Assembly (NCBI GenBank): GCA_030762175.1
Contig: CM060846.1
Coordinates: 180,917,041 to 180,981,040, forward strand
DNA: 64,000 nucleotides
Source: Metallyticus violacea
Taxonomy: Eukaryota; Arthropoda; Insecta; Mantodea; Metallyticidae
Direction: 5' to 3'
Made by a program: the position numbers and the translations under genes. Positions 20,428 through 33,366 of this stretch are shown piece after piece; position 1 is the first letter of the stretch; every line of letters starts with the position of its first letter. The notes under the pieces are model-generated. The model was not told the DNA's origin and made no database searches. It saw only the letters and a list, made by a program, of their open reading frames with translations.

Positions 20428-20866
20428 TTAAAACAATACAATTTGCATTTTAAATATATTTTTATTCCATGTTTCCCAACCTATTAACACTAAACATACC
20501 TTCTTAAGCTATCCACAGCCCCCCATCCCACAAATAAGATGGATTAACGATAGGTTTATCACGATAATCCGTAGGAGCGAAACACTAGTACCCTGGTGCG
20601 TTGAATTTAAACATTTGTAACGACCGTCGCCATTTTGGTTTTAATAAAATATGATTTGTAATGATAATCCGTGTGGGCGCGACACTAGCGCTGTGGTGGG
20701 CAGTTATACATTTTTGTATGAATAAAAAATCTGTTATGCACTGAGTCAATGGATTAACGATAATCCGGGGAATAACGCTATAATCCGGGGTTTAAGAGAG
20801 CGACACTAGCGCTCTGCTGGCGGAAATATCTTTAATCCCATGGCTTAATCCATAACAGATAGTACT
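20428..20866 (-). repeat. Maverick terminal inverted repeat, right
   Basis: Reverse-complement partner of 558-991, ending in AGTACT at the outer edge. It carries the same three internal modules in inverted order. The inner border lies near ATTAAAACAATACAATTTGC at 20427-20446; further inward the two sides stop matching. Confidence 0.93.
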
Positions 20867-20872
20867 CTGCTC
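20867..20872. repeat. target site duplication, right (CTGCTC)
   Basis: Partner of 552-557. The single A/G difference is a transition and fits the general decay of the element. Confidence 0.8.
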
Positions 20873-22036
20873 TCTTCTTGCTGCAGCTGTGGCATACGGT
20901 ACTTCAAGAACAAGAAATTCAAGCCATCAAACATCCGTACTGCAGTCAAGAACCATTTTTTACCTTACTACAAGAAAATGTTTTTGCAGTTACCACTGCA
21001 CATGCAAAGGATACTCGATCAGCTGTGCTTTGGTCAGGCTGCGTATTTTTATTTCTGAGAAGAGAGAAAGGGGGGTATTAAATAATTAAGAAAGAAAATT
21101 GTACTCCGAAATGGAGGAACTTGTGTATTTTCATCGTCATTCTAAATTGGAAAATTGTATTTATTTTCCAACTGATGTGTTGTTTTAATTTATTTCTGAA
21201 TTTTCTGTAATTATTTTCCTTTGTAGTGTAAAAGGGTACTCCGGTAAATGTTTTTTTAATGCAGTTACAATGCATAGTTTGTAATGAAATTATTTTTAAT
21301 TTTAATTTTTCATTTATTTACTGACTTCGAAAATCATCTTAATTCTTTTAATGATACTCATATACTCGCAATTCTAGAAAATGATAACGGGTTGCATTTG
21401 CAGTTGATATATCTCCAGCGGGGGTATTAAGTAATTTGCTTGAAATAATTAATATTTTAACATTCGTTAGTCACTGGTTAGATATTTTATCGACCACTTG
21501 TCTGATAAAGCGTATATTTTGAAAGTGTGTAAAAGGTACACTGATTTAAAGTTTCTAACCCATTTCTGAGTTCGTGTAATGTACGGAATGTGAATGGTTA
21601 AGTGAAGAACGCGGTTAGCTCTTACATGAAGATTATGCATTTTGAAAATTTTCTTATAATATTGTTAATTATACAGTCATTAAGTGTACACCAATTTAAC
21701 TTCTAATCAACTATATTTTAAGGATCGAAGCACGAAATATTATTAGCAGTTTCTTTGTAGAAAGCACATAAGTATAAAAAATATCCCACAGTAAAAAGTT
21801 TTTTTAACCACTTAAAACACATTCATAGTTCTTATGCTTTCACGGCCAGTGTTATAATTAAAACAGTTAAAATCATACGGGCTCTTGTGCGTGGTCCATG
21901 GTTTAATACGATTCCTTAACTTTCACCAACTACTGTGGTTAACATTGGGCGATGAACTACACATGAGTGGTAAAAGACGACAGTATTGATCAATCTCTAT
22001 CTGGTTTTAGAAAGTCGATCAATAATACGTGCGTGA
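20873..22036. other. host flank, no gene recognised
   Basis: AT-rich DNA to the right of the Maverick. Open frames at 20878-21089 and 21078-21275 show no family resemblance. No repeat recognised. Confidence 0.45.
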
Positions 22037-22048
22037 TGGAAGGGGTGA

Positions 22049-22335
22049 ACGTAATGAATGAATAGTGTTTAACGCCCGTTTTTGCTACAGAGGCACCACA
22101 GGCGATAGACACCGATGATACAGGAGATGAAATGATATATTGGGAAAGGATTTTATTTTTAAGGAAGGAATCGTTCCAGGCCTAAGTTTAGGGTACCTCC
22201 CCGGCATTTGCCATTTATTAGGACTGATGAAAACCGGAAAAAACCTCAGTCAGGGAGGACAATCCTGGTGGTATTTGAACCCAGACCTCCCACTCACGAG
22301 CCCGCGTCGTGACGACCTCGGCCACCTGTGGCGTT
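22049..22335 (-). mobile_element. SINE-A copy 1 (tRNA-derived)
   Basis: Reads on the minus strand from the tRNA-like head near 22335 (GGCCGAGGTCGTCACGACGC) to a tail at 22049. The target duplication TGGAAGGGGTGA occurs at 22037-22048 and 22336-22347, a perfect 12-mer. The body shares the family landmarks: TCCTCCCTGACTGAGG, GGGGAGGTACCCTAAACTTA, GGAACG and GGGCGTTAAACAC. The B-box is partly decayed. Confidence 0.9.
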
Positions 22336-22575
22336 TGGAAGGGGTGAGGAGAGAAATACAATGGTATTGTTTGTTTAAAGAATTGGTTTCCATGTGCTGC
22401 CTAGATGATCTTCCGTCTTGTTGAAGTAGTTTGTATTTTGCTGCATTTCCAGTGCCTCCTTCCTGGTTAGATTGAAAAGGCCTTGTGTTTTTGTAACCAC
22501 TTCTGTTTTATTAAAATGTATGCCAATGCATCCTCTGATACCGCAGATCGTTCAGGTTGATTAAGGCGAAGCTGT

Positions 22576-23760
22576 GTCTGATGTTCGTTCACAGTGATGT
22601 TGACTTTGAATCTCTATTCACAAATGTACCCATAAAGGACACTTTGGAACTACTGCAACTCCACTTCAAAGCGGAAGAAATGATGTTATTTAGACACATT
22701 TTAACACCTCCAGCTACTTCCAAAGGAAAACCAAATTCTATGAACTGAAAGAAAGAGTAGCAATGGGAACTCCGTTAAGCCCTGTAATAGCAAATTTCTT
22801 CATGCGACACTTCGAGGCAATTACCCTAGATACTGATGAATATAATCCTTCACTCTGGTTGAGATATATGGACAATACCTTTGTTATATGGCCTCACGGA
22901 CATTACAAACTATAGTTATTTTTAGAATACTTAAATAGTCTCCATGAAAATATTAAATCCTTTATGGAAAGAAAAAGCAAATGCACATTAGTTCGGAGGA
23001 AATCATCTGAAGTCCTTGATCATCAATTTTATAAAGAACACACACAATATATACGGAAAGATATCTCAATGCCAGAACTAATCACTGCCCTGTACAAAAA
23101 CGAACTGTAATTAAGCCTTTAATAGATAGAGTTACAACTATCACAGAACCAGAACAATTTAAACATGAAATAAAGTAAACCATCTTGACGATGTTTAAAA
23201 GCCAATGGATATAATAACACAGACACTGACAGAGTCATCCGTCCTAAGCAAACAATAATATCTAGCACCTTCTCAAACGAAAAACTCAAGGTGTTTCTAA
23301 CAAATCTAGAAGATTTTATTGTGCGAATCGCACGTATATTAAAGACAATAGGCGTACAATCTATCTTCATATTAACTGTTAAATTTGGGCAAATGCTTGA
23401 TAATACCCTGGGTGCCCTCTTTACATAACGGGAATTTATAAAATACCGTGTCAGTGTGGCAAAGTGTACATAGACATGACCAGAATATCGATTAAAAACG
23501 TTTGGAGGAACAGCAGCCACACCTTCTCCTTAATCAACCTGAACTATCTGCTGTAGCAGAGCATGCCGTAAATGAATGCCATGGCTTGCACTTTAATAAA
23601 ACGAAAGTGGTTACAAAAATACAAGACTTTTTTCAATCTAGCCAGGAGGGAGGCACTGAAAATACAACAACATCCAAACAACTTTAACAAGACGGTGAAT
23701 ATCACCTGAGTAGTACATGGAAACCAGTTCTTAAAAACAAACAACAGCATTAACCCCTCT
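22576..23760 (+). pseudogene. Penelope-like element relic (RT and GIY-YIG parts)
   Basis: Penelope-like elements carry a reverse transcriptase fused to a GIY-YIG endonuclease. Here the RT begins just before motif A as FESLFTNVPIKDTLELL. It continues with MGTPLSPVIANFFMRHFE and the catalytic block LWLRYMDNTFVIWPHG, where the second Asp of the usual YxDD is Asn. LEYLNSLHENIKSFMERKSK follows. The C-terminal endonuclease is suggested by CGKVYIDMTR (about 23457-23486), AVAEHAVNECHGLHF and TKVVTKIQDFF, then a final HLSSTWKPVLK. Frame changes and stops are frequent. The 5' part is missing, as expected for 5'-truncated insertions. No flanking duplication was found. Confidence 0.8.
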
Positions 23761-25515
23761 CTCCTCGTCCCTTTCACTGCACCCGAAATATTGATGGACT
23801 TTCTAAAACCAAACAGAGACAGATCAATGTTGTCTCTTTTACAACCATCTTTCACTAATGATGCCAACCACAATAGATGGTGAAAGCTATGGTAGCATAT
23901 TAAACCATAAGACACCGCAAAACAGCCAGGAAGATTTTATCTGTTTTATATCAAACACACTGGTTCTTAAACAATAATTGTTGTAGCATAACTATCTCTT
24001 CCTTATATTAACTAATTTTAATTAAAAAGCACAAAAATAGTTAATTTTATTAATAAAAATATTTCTGCCAGAAATACAGCATTACTGATTTAACTTTTAT
24101 TAAGAATAGAGGTAATCTGAAGTGGTATCAGAATGCCTTTTCCCAACCAGGAGGCTTAGCTTTAGTTATTAAATAGTTGAACATTTTTAACTTAAGGAGT
24201 AGGTATACGTTTTATCCAAAAGCTACTGTGTTTATGCTGCACCAATATTATTACCATTTCATTCATATGAAAACATCTATGGGCAGAAAATAAGTAATTT
24301 GACTTCATTGGAGGAAATCAAATCACGATTGTAGCATGAATTCACTTTTAGGATCTGTGCAGAAGTCTTTCTTAATATATATATACAAAAATAGCAATCA
24401 AGTGGTTAAACTACCTTTATTATCGTTAATGTTCAGTATTCTCTAATGTTGCTTGTGTAAAAATATGGATTTATACCCATTCACTTGATTGGCCAGATGA
24501 AACCAACTGTGCTGGAACACCATTCATGAGTTCCGCTTTTATATTGTTTTTTGCGAACATAATAAGAAATGAAACTTCGATGGCGGGTATTATATATTAA
24601 TGATTAAAAAGAACTTCAATCCCACAGCTTTAAGTTTATCGTAGCTGTTGTATGGTCATTTTAATATCAAAAAACATTTTCAGAATAAACTCTTGTCGCT
24701 GAGATACCTATTGGTGTTCTCAATTGATAAACAGTCGACTATCTTTTAAGAAAAGCCCAACGCAATTTCTCCCTTACTGAAGCTCTCATTAAATTCAAGG
24801 AATGCTTAAGACCATCTTTATTAGCTAGTTGGAAGGCAAGAATGCTTATGACTTTACATTTGAAGTCATAAAATAACATTGGTTTATATAGACTAAAGTT
24901 TATATTCAAGTTGAAGTGGTGAAACTGGCTTTCTACCATGAAGGACCTTTTGATGTTTCTCCTGTGAGGATTAGCCACCACATATCTTTCTGAATGTTTT
25001 GTGGGACCTCCACATTTTCAAAGTCTTTAAATATCGCATATCGTCATTTTTCACACATCTGGTAAAGCCATATTTTTCTCTTACTAGCAGAAGGATCAGA
25101 GAAAAATTAAATAAAGTAGATTAACATAATCTTAATAAACGTAAATAACATTGTTTTCTACTTTCGTGGGGTTTAACGTATTTATGGCATTAAATGGTCG
25201 TGAAAAATAAGGATGTTACAAACAAATCTATTTAAAATAGTAAATATTAAATTATATGAATCCGTGAGATTTCATAATGAAGTATATATATATAATTTTG
25301 GCTTCAAAATTTAACCCATATTATGTGAAGTGTTTAAAAGATTCGTTAGATTGCAATCAACACCAATATGTTAAATATAACTATGAATAAAACGACTGCT
25401 CAATACGCGTTAGAGTACCGCAATGAGATATTGTCAAATTATTATTTTACGCATAGTATTGCCTTCAGCTCCTCTTGCCCGAGCTTCAGAGTTGCATTTC
25501 TCTTCTGCTCGGGGT
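23761..25515. other. intergenic, nothing recognised
   Basis: AT-rich with no supported coding region. The minus-strand frame at 24739-24981 has no family resemblance. Confidence 0.4.
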
Positions 25516-25521
25516 ATAATC

Positions 25522-25643
25522 TATATAAGTTCAAAGTCGATTTCTTTATACAGTGAGGTTATTTGATTAATGGACCAGCAGAGCGCAGCTGTGTGCTTGT
25601 AGAAGCCAGTCGTCAAGGCCTATACTGTTAGTGCAGGTAAGAG
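25522..25643 (+). promoter_or_regulatory. candidate host promoter with first noncoding exon
   Basis: TATATAAG at 25522-25529 is followed 30 bases later by the initiator-like ACAGTGAGG (A at 25552). A GC-richer stretch then leads to CAG/GTAAGAG at 25634-25643, a near-perfect splice donor. The exon would be about 85 nt. Its only ATG (25569) stops after 10 codons, so it would be a 5' UTR exon. No downstream coding exon was identified. Inferred from signals alone. Confidence 0.3.
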
Positions 25644-25649
25644 CTTGTA

Positions 25650-26600
25650 ATTAGTTTGAAGGAGGATTTGTCAGTGAGTGGCTGTGTATTCATGTGATAC
25701 TAAATGCTTACATTATATGTAAAATGTGTGCCAATTGTTCTGCTATTTTATTATACCACTATATAAACATTAAAAACAGCTTTTATATAATGTGTAATGG
25801 AATGTTGGAGAGAAGGGATAAGGCAATGTGTATTAAATAGAGAAAGTGTTCGCCAACTTATTAAAAAGTTACGAGAGATCCCTCAGTAACAAGAAACGTA
25901 TTTCGAATCGTCGTGTTCTTAGGGAAGGAAACTAAATTTAAATACCAAAATTAACTAGGCAAATGCCTATAATGTATTTCCGCCGAAGGAATCATTTTCC
26001 ACATTTCATATAACACATACTTCTCTCTATTATTCGTATTACTAATTTGAAATAAGGTATAACTTGAAGCTTTCCCTAAAATAAAAATACTGTAATAAAA
26101 TACTAACTTTCCCCTCGGCGACTCTCCTTTTATGGTTATAGCAGCTATACTTCTCCAGTAAGCGAACACCTCTTGAAATATTGTTTCCTCAGTAGGGGGC
26201 TTAATCTCTCTTATTGCTGTTAGTATATTCATTTACATTTTAGATGAACTCACGCGGTAAATGACTTGATGTGTATCTCAGGTAAAACTAGAACTGCATC
26301 ACATTCCCACATGCAGCAGGGATGTTCACGTGATTGGAATATAATATTGATGGTATGAAAAATATTAATATTCGTTTAGTAATTTGGCAATTATATAGGT
26401 AGTAGTAGTTTCAGTAGTAGGAAATGTCAAGAGATGAGATAATGTTATGATAATGTACTGCTATGTGAAAAACTTTAATGAACAAAAGATATCGACGTAG
26501 GCCATTCTTATGTAGTTCGGATCCTCTCTGGTGTCATTCTTTAAAATACTTTAATTTTTTTCATTTTATTATTTCACAATGACAGAGCCACACATATATT
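25650..26600. other. intergenic, nothing recognised
   Basis: AT-rich. The minus-strand frame at 25951-26232 has no family resemblance and no splice support. Confidence 0.4.
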
Positions 26601-26641
26601 ACTGGTAGATACTTTTACTGTTCATATATATGCCGTTTATT

Positions 26642-28266
<1,625 letters not shown>

Positions 28267-28278
28267 ATACCACTTTAA

Positions 28279-28577
28279 TTTTTTGATTAGGTTTATTTAC
28301 AGACGCCGTTTATCATCTCAGCTCATCAGTGTCCCATTCAACTCAGGGCGTGAAATGACCGATAAATTTCGGTCAAAGGCCTCCTTTTTTAGGCTTGAGG
28401 TTCTTTATCGTGCTGTAAATGTACGACACGGGACCCAAGGCTTCACTTCCCTTCCGAAGGAAGCCATACTTACGATTTTTACTCCCGAAAAAATCCATCG
28501 GTCGTGACCGGAATCGAACCCGTGATCTTGGGTTTAGGAGGCAAGTATGGTAACCACTACACCATCAGGACTGCCAT
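28279..28577 (-). mobile_element. SINE-B copy 1 (tRNA-derived, Arg-CCT-like head)
   Basis: On the minus strand the head reads GATGGTGTAGTGGTTACCA (A-box region), then an anticodon-like loop CTCCTAA, then GGGTTCGATTCCGG (B-box). The body continues through GATGGATTTTTTCGGGAGTA and a hairpin-rich segment to an AT-rich tail. Flanks ATACCACTTTAA (28267-28278) and ATACCATTTTGA (28578-28589) are a 12-bp target duplication with two transitions. The loop fits a tRNA-Arg(CCT) ancestor, moderately sure. Confidence 0.85.
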
Positions 28578-28589
28578 ATACCATTTTGA

Positions 28590-29316
28590 GTAACAAATGT
28601 AACAGGTTAGGGAAATTAAATTATTGTGTCATATATTAATGAAAGTTTACGAGTATGAATAGAATACTCTGGAAATTACAGATCTCTAATGAATGTTTAA
28701 TTTGCACTCTACCGGCTTCCTCTCGCCCATTTTCTTGGTTCAAGCATGACGTGAACACCCTGTACAAATACTATGAACCCAAACTTTGATTCTGCTCTAA
28801 ACCGGATGTTTAACACAAGCAACGGTTTTTTTGCTGTTAGGCATGGTTTCTTTGTATTCTATTCGTATGGTACGTGGGGTTGTGGTATGTTATATCACTG
28901 TTTAACAGCTTAAATACGTTAGGAAGAGTAAAATATTATTATTAAATTACAATAAAATGCATTTGTGTATCTGTCTGGAAGCAATGAAGCCACTGATTTT
29001 GGTTTTCTGATGCAGCCACCTATTTTCTTGGTGGTGTTACAAAAAGCGGGCTAAAGACTTAGGACCAGATGAAAAAATCGCCACAGTACATAAACTCTAA
29101 ATCACATTTAGGGGTGGATAAAGAGCCAACAACAAAGCTGAGAGTTGAGAAGATAAAAACGTGACAGAGTGTGATGAATACGGAGCAGGGATTATATGTT
29201 GAAGCGATTGTATGCTAAATAAAATTAATACTTTCTTCTTTTTCCACGTTTTATACTTTTATTTGTACAAATTTAGAGGATGTTTTCCAATTAAAGTTGA
29301 TATATAATTATTGGTG
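28590..29316. other. intergenic spacer between SINE-B copies
   Basis: No gene or repeat recognised. Confidence 0.4.
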
Positions 29317-29326
29317 CATGTAAAGA

Positions 29327-29584
29327 CCGCTCAAGATTGCGGGTTCAAACTCGGCCGGGATCGATGGATTTTTTCAGGCGTAAAATTCCTAAGTATAGCT
29401 TACTTCGTAAGGTAAGTTAAGCCGTAGGTTTCGTGTCGCACATTTACGGCACGAAAAAGAACCTCAAGCCTGAAAGAAGAGGCCTCTGAGCAAAATTTGT
29501 CGGCCGTTTCATACCCTGAATTGAATGGGAGCCTGATAACCTGAGAGGTTAAGGAGTGACCATAAATAAACAAATCAAAAAAAT
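29327..29584 (+). mobile_element. SINE-B copy 2, 5'-truncated
   Basis: Starts in the B-box region (GCGGGTTCAAACTCGG) and follows SINE-B copy 1 in the opposite orientation, ending in an A-rich tail. The target duplication CATGTAAAGA lies at 29317-29326 and 29585-29594. Loss of the A-box half suggests incomplete reverse transcription. Confidence 0.85.
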
Positions 29585-29810
29585 CATGTAAAGAACATTT
29601 TACTTGATATACCCAGTAATAATATATGTTCTAGATTTTCAGCATAGACATTAAAAAAGGGAATATTATAGGGTTTGCCATTAAATAATTACGTTTAAAT
29701 GATTTTTAAAAAATGTAATGCATTTCAAATGAAACTTAGTATTAACATGAAATTAATAATCAAAATTGACATGCTCTAAACTACATTAAAATAAAATTAA
29801 ATGAGCAGGT

Positions 29811-30042
29811 ATTTAATTAGGCTCATGTGCATTTCTTTATGTTGGGCTGTTTTTAATGATGTTGAAGTGCACTTGATTAGGTTGGTATGTTTTTATTTAG
29901 GTTGAATGCTTCTAAATAGATTGATATGTATTTAATTTGGTAAACATTGATATAACTAGGTTCACATTAATATCATTAGGTAGAAATGTATTCAATCAGG
30001 TTGGCGTATATTTTGCGTATTTAGTTAGGTTGACATGTATAA
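29811..30042. repeat. 20-bp degenerate minisatellite
   Basis: About a dozen units close to ATTTAATTAGGTTGACATGT. Periodicity is exactly 20 for the first several units, then slips by one base or more. The units are diverged, so the array is old. Confidence 0.8.
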
Positions 30043-30658
30043 TGTACAATGTTAAATACTGGCGATAAATATTGTAATTTCATTATTAGATTGGAGAACC
30101 TGGAAATCTTTGCAGATTTTTCCGGCGATCTTAAGAATAAGAATATGCATTAAAACTTACCAAAGTCCTTAATATTTAGTCATATAACGCCAATATATAT
30201 ATATGTATATATATACAAAACAAAAACGGCTGCCACTAATGGATAGGGCAAGCAATACACATGAATACACTTAGAAATAATAGAAATAAAGTAGAAATGA
30301 AAGAAGAGTGTAACAAAGTAAACAGAAAACAAATAGATTTAAAATAACTTGAATTGTAAAGAAAAGGAGAGTTACTTATTTAAATTGCTATGTAAAACTT
30401 CTTATGGGCTCTATAGGTGATGACGAAGTAGAAATAAAAATCGCGTAGAGAAAATATCATGATGTCTTTTATCTTTACATTTTCAAAATGGTAAAATAAT
30501 ACAGAGGCATAGTACGACGAACTCCCACCATGAGATCAACCATGTTCTGAAGTTGACGTTTTTTGTTAAAGTACGATATCGTGGCGTTATATATACATAT
30601 TTTCTTTATTCACATTCTCAAATCGACCCTCATATGTTAACTCTAATTGTAGGATTTA
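30043..30658. other. intergenic, nothing recognised
   Basis: AT-rich; no supported gene or repeat family. Confidence 0.4.
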
Positions 30659-31005
30659 TTATGTAACCCGTATTGTTATTTGATGGGATGAAATTCTTCT
30701 TAAGATTCCGTTAGTTGCGAGACAGTGAGCTACCTGTAAGACCTGGAAATTATAAGACTGGAGCTCCTCTGTGATCATGGAGCGAATCCTGTGATGGCGA
30801 GAGTTACCTAGTGTTCCTTCAACATAGGTTGTTTTGAACCCTTGACTGGTACAGATTGTACAGCGGAGACGTGAGCTGTCATTTCCAGAACTTCCCGCCA
30901 TTCCCTTGTGATGTGGATCTTCATGTGTCGAATCCATGAGTGCGTCAGTGTGTTCTTGGTAAAGGTAAACAGTAACTTCTTTCTATGAGAGTTTAGCCCA
31001 AGCAT
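30659..31005 (-). pseudogene. LINE C-terminal domain relic
   Basis: Two minus-strand frames, joined by a frame change near 30830, together resemble the end of a retrotransposon polyprotein found in arthropods. The first (to 31005) has HSWIRHMKIHITREWREVL; the second has RHHRIRSMITEELQSYNF followed by AHCLATNGILRRISS. The second block matches the part after a Cys/His motif that in R2-like and related elements belongs to an endonuclease-like fold. I recognise the pattern but not the exact family. The Cys/His motif itself is damaged (LRCTICTSQG). Upstream on the minus strand a 44-codon open stretch without an ATG (about 31012-31144) may belong to the same relic. RT motifs were not found nearby. 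Confidence 0.45.
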
Positions 31006-31145
31006 CTACTTAAATCTTCCGTAAAATTTTTTCATTTTCCTCGAGTTTCATATGATACAGTTCGAGGATCTTTAGTTTGTCTGTAGCATATTTTAGTTTG
31101 AGTAAATTGAGGCACTCGACGTTTTTGTCTACTAGTACCCTAGAA

Positions 31146-31823
31146 CCTTAAAGATAGGGAGTGTCTGATTGAAATAGTGTTTTTCATGTATTTAATTGTT
31201 ATACTCATAGATAAACTTATATTGCGGTTTTAAAATGTCAAAGACCTTAAACTTCTGTCATTGTATGACATATGTTCAGGACTGTTGATTGATTGTAATA
31301 CAATTTCCATTAAAGCAATTTTAATTATTTTTGTCACAATCGACAAAAAACGTATGGGGCATTTTGCACATGTCTGCTGTTTGGTAAGGATTTATTAATG
31401 ATATACAGATAGAGGAATTCAGAATTGGGAACTTTTGCTCAGGTTTAAGTAACGTTTACATTTTACGGAGTCTCTGGGTTGTACGGTGTACATAAAAATT
31501 ACCATGTACTTAAACGGGACGTCAAAATTCTTAATTGAATCTCCTTCCTTCATTGTCTGAATCGTGCAGATTATCAGAGATTCTTCTGATAATCGCGTCG
31601 TGTTCGTTTTTTGCATATAGTTTAGGTAACTAAAAATATCGAAATCGTATAGGATCATATTAGAGGCAAAGTTCGAAATTCAAAATCTGAACTACTAAGA
31701 GATCCAACAACAGATACAAATGCGATATTCTAGCTAATCATTTTTTAAAGTCGAGGTACATTGGTTACAGTTAAGTTTCGTTGATGAAATTACCGTTGTC
31801 CAGGTTAGTTAGAGAATTGTAGG
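31146..31823. other. intergenic, nothing firm
   Basis: A minus-strand frame at 31419-31658 encodes 79 residues with no family resemblance. No repeat recognised. Confidence 0.35.
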
Positions 31824-32060
31824 CTAAAACTTTGCATAGAGTTCATCCTCCTTCCCTGGGTACTTCTCATATTCAAAGAAAGGCTTTAAAGGTTGCAGGA
31901 AATGCGCGCTCTTATGCTTTTCATCAATAGCGGTAACTTCATTTCTGCAGGGATTTTGGAAGCAGAATTCCTTGTTGAACAGAACTCCTTGTGTGATGCT
32001 ATCGAAATCGTTAAAGCTGTAAAAATGGAGTATCTGTGTACTTAGTGGCTGCACCTGCAC
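31824..32060 (-). CDS. uncharacterised short ORF, possible exon
   Basis: A 78-codon minus-strand frame that is less AT-rich than its surroundings, with balanced composition (NEVTAIDEKHKSAHFLQPLK, then FFEYEKYPGKEDELYAKF at the end). I recognise no family, signal peptide or transmembrane span. It may be a chance frame, a host exon or an old repeat; only its composition argues for coding. No clear donor or acceptor was identified. Confidence 0.15.
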   Translation of the reverse strand: MQVQPLSTQILHFYSFNDFDSITQGVLFNKEFCFQNPCRNEVTAIDEKHKSAHFLQPLKPFFEYEKYPGKEDELYAKF

Positions 32061-33055
32061 AAAATTTTAGCTTAATTGTATAAATGAGTGAGAAAAAATA
32101 TCAAACAAATAAAACATGCACGAAATCAACTACCAAATTCTTGAAACAGCTTTATGAATCGTCGAAACATATTTTAGCAGTTCTGTCACCAAGAATAATT
32201 TTAGTTGCTTTAGGTTTATTTCAGCCTATTTGCATTTAATTGCATTGTATGTTATTTTTTCAGTATTTCAAAGCTATATATACAGTTCATAAATATTACA
32301 TTTTATTCCTATAAATAATACTCGCATTTTGACTATGACTAACATAACTAATCTCTTTGCTATTCTTCACTACATTTTATTTTTCAGTTTAGCATAACTG
32401 CAGTATATTATGAGAATGTGTAGGTATAGAACTTGTTATTATGCTAATCGGACATAGAATCAACTCAGACGCCAATCGATTTTAAATAAATGGGCTAATT
32501 TATGTTTACATATGTTTAAAAAGTTAACTTAAAGCTATGGAAATTATGCCAAAAGCACATACATATTATACATATGAATTTTCTGAAGTATATGAAACAC
32601 CATGTATCCATTCGATAAAATGATAAATAGGTGAAAACATTTTTCTACATCGTAGGTTTAAATACGATTAGGGAGAAATGGAAAGTGATATTTTCGATGA
32701 GAATTTTATTGATGCACAGAATTATTTTGATGACTACCAAAAGAGTTGCTCACTGCTCTTTTATGAATAAATATGTAATATGAGCTCTAGATCCGGGGTA
32801 ACATGAATATGCATTATACAGATCCGATCAGATTCCATTTTCTGTTGCTTCTGCGTACTATTTCTCCTTTACCATTCTTTGTTTTTGCAGGGTTCGGATT
32901 TTAGAAAGAAAAAAAAGGACAGATAATATCCGGTAAAAGGCATAGACAAGGAAAAGGAGAGTAAAAATAATCTCTTGAATATTAAAGGGTGTATATAGCA
33001 TTCTTTACTTTTTTTATTATTTTCCCCCCTCAAACAGCCTCCGAAAACAACAGAA
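32061..33055. other. intergenic, nothing recognised
   Basis: AT-rich; no supported gene. Confidence 0.4.
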
Positions 33056-33060
33056 GTGTT

Positions 33061-33108
33061 TCTGTGTGTGTGTGTCTGTGTGTGTGTCTGTGTGTCTATG
33101 TGCGCGCG
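33061..33108. repeat. interrupted (TG)n microsatellite
   Basis: TG repeats with occasional TC and CG interruptions. Confidence 0.9.
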
Positions 33109-33287
33109 TTTGCATGTTCGTGTAGTGTTGATATTTAGAACGGAAGCATATTAACGTTGTTTTTCTTATGACTATTCTAGGTTGAAAATTTCACACACAA
33201 AAATATTCAGTACACACACTACCCTTAACGTTACTTTCAAGTTAAAATTAGGGTAACTTTTGAATTATTATTTTCCCCCTTTTGACT

Positions 33288-33366
33288 AGTGTTTAACGAA
33301 TGTTTGGACTTCTGAGACATCACAGGCAGTGCAACTGATGACACAAGATAGGATGTTTGGGAAAGT
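33288..33366 (-). mobile_element. old SINE-A 3' fragment
   Basis: TAGTGTTTAACG, then CTTCTGAGACATCACAGGCA, then TTTGGGAAAG follow the same order as the minus-strand 3' ends of the SINE-A copies at 22049 and 46522, with many substitutions. Older than the four intact copies. Confidence 0.55.

Larger units (their letters stand above)
558..20866 (+). mobile_element. Maverick/Polinton (adintovirus-like) element, decayed, with nested LINE
   Basis: Seen: long inverted repeats at both ends (558-991 and 20428-20866), both beginning AGTA at the outer end, flanked by CTACTC on the left and CTGCTC on the right. That is a 6-bp target duplication with one transition, as expected for a retroviral-type integrase. 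Between them lie relics of PolB, packaging ATPase, integrase, penton, pVI-like protein, major capsid and adenain-type protease, the full Polinton gene set. All are on the + strand. Removing the 5.95-kb LINE inserted at 13713 leaves about 14.4 kb, near the shorter end of the usual Polinton range. Frameshifts and stops in nearly all genes show the copy is ancient and inactive. Family known: self-synthesising, virus-like elements encoding capsid proteins. Inferred: single integration, later hit by the LINE. Confidence 0.95.

Noticed and set aside
28490..28577. tRNA-Arg gene on the minus strand
   Set aside because: It belongs to SINE-B; the acceptor stem does not close and the SINE body follows.
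29811..30042. Internal telomere (TTAGG)n tract
   Set aside because: TTAGG appears only once per 20-bp unit and is not tandem at 5 bp.
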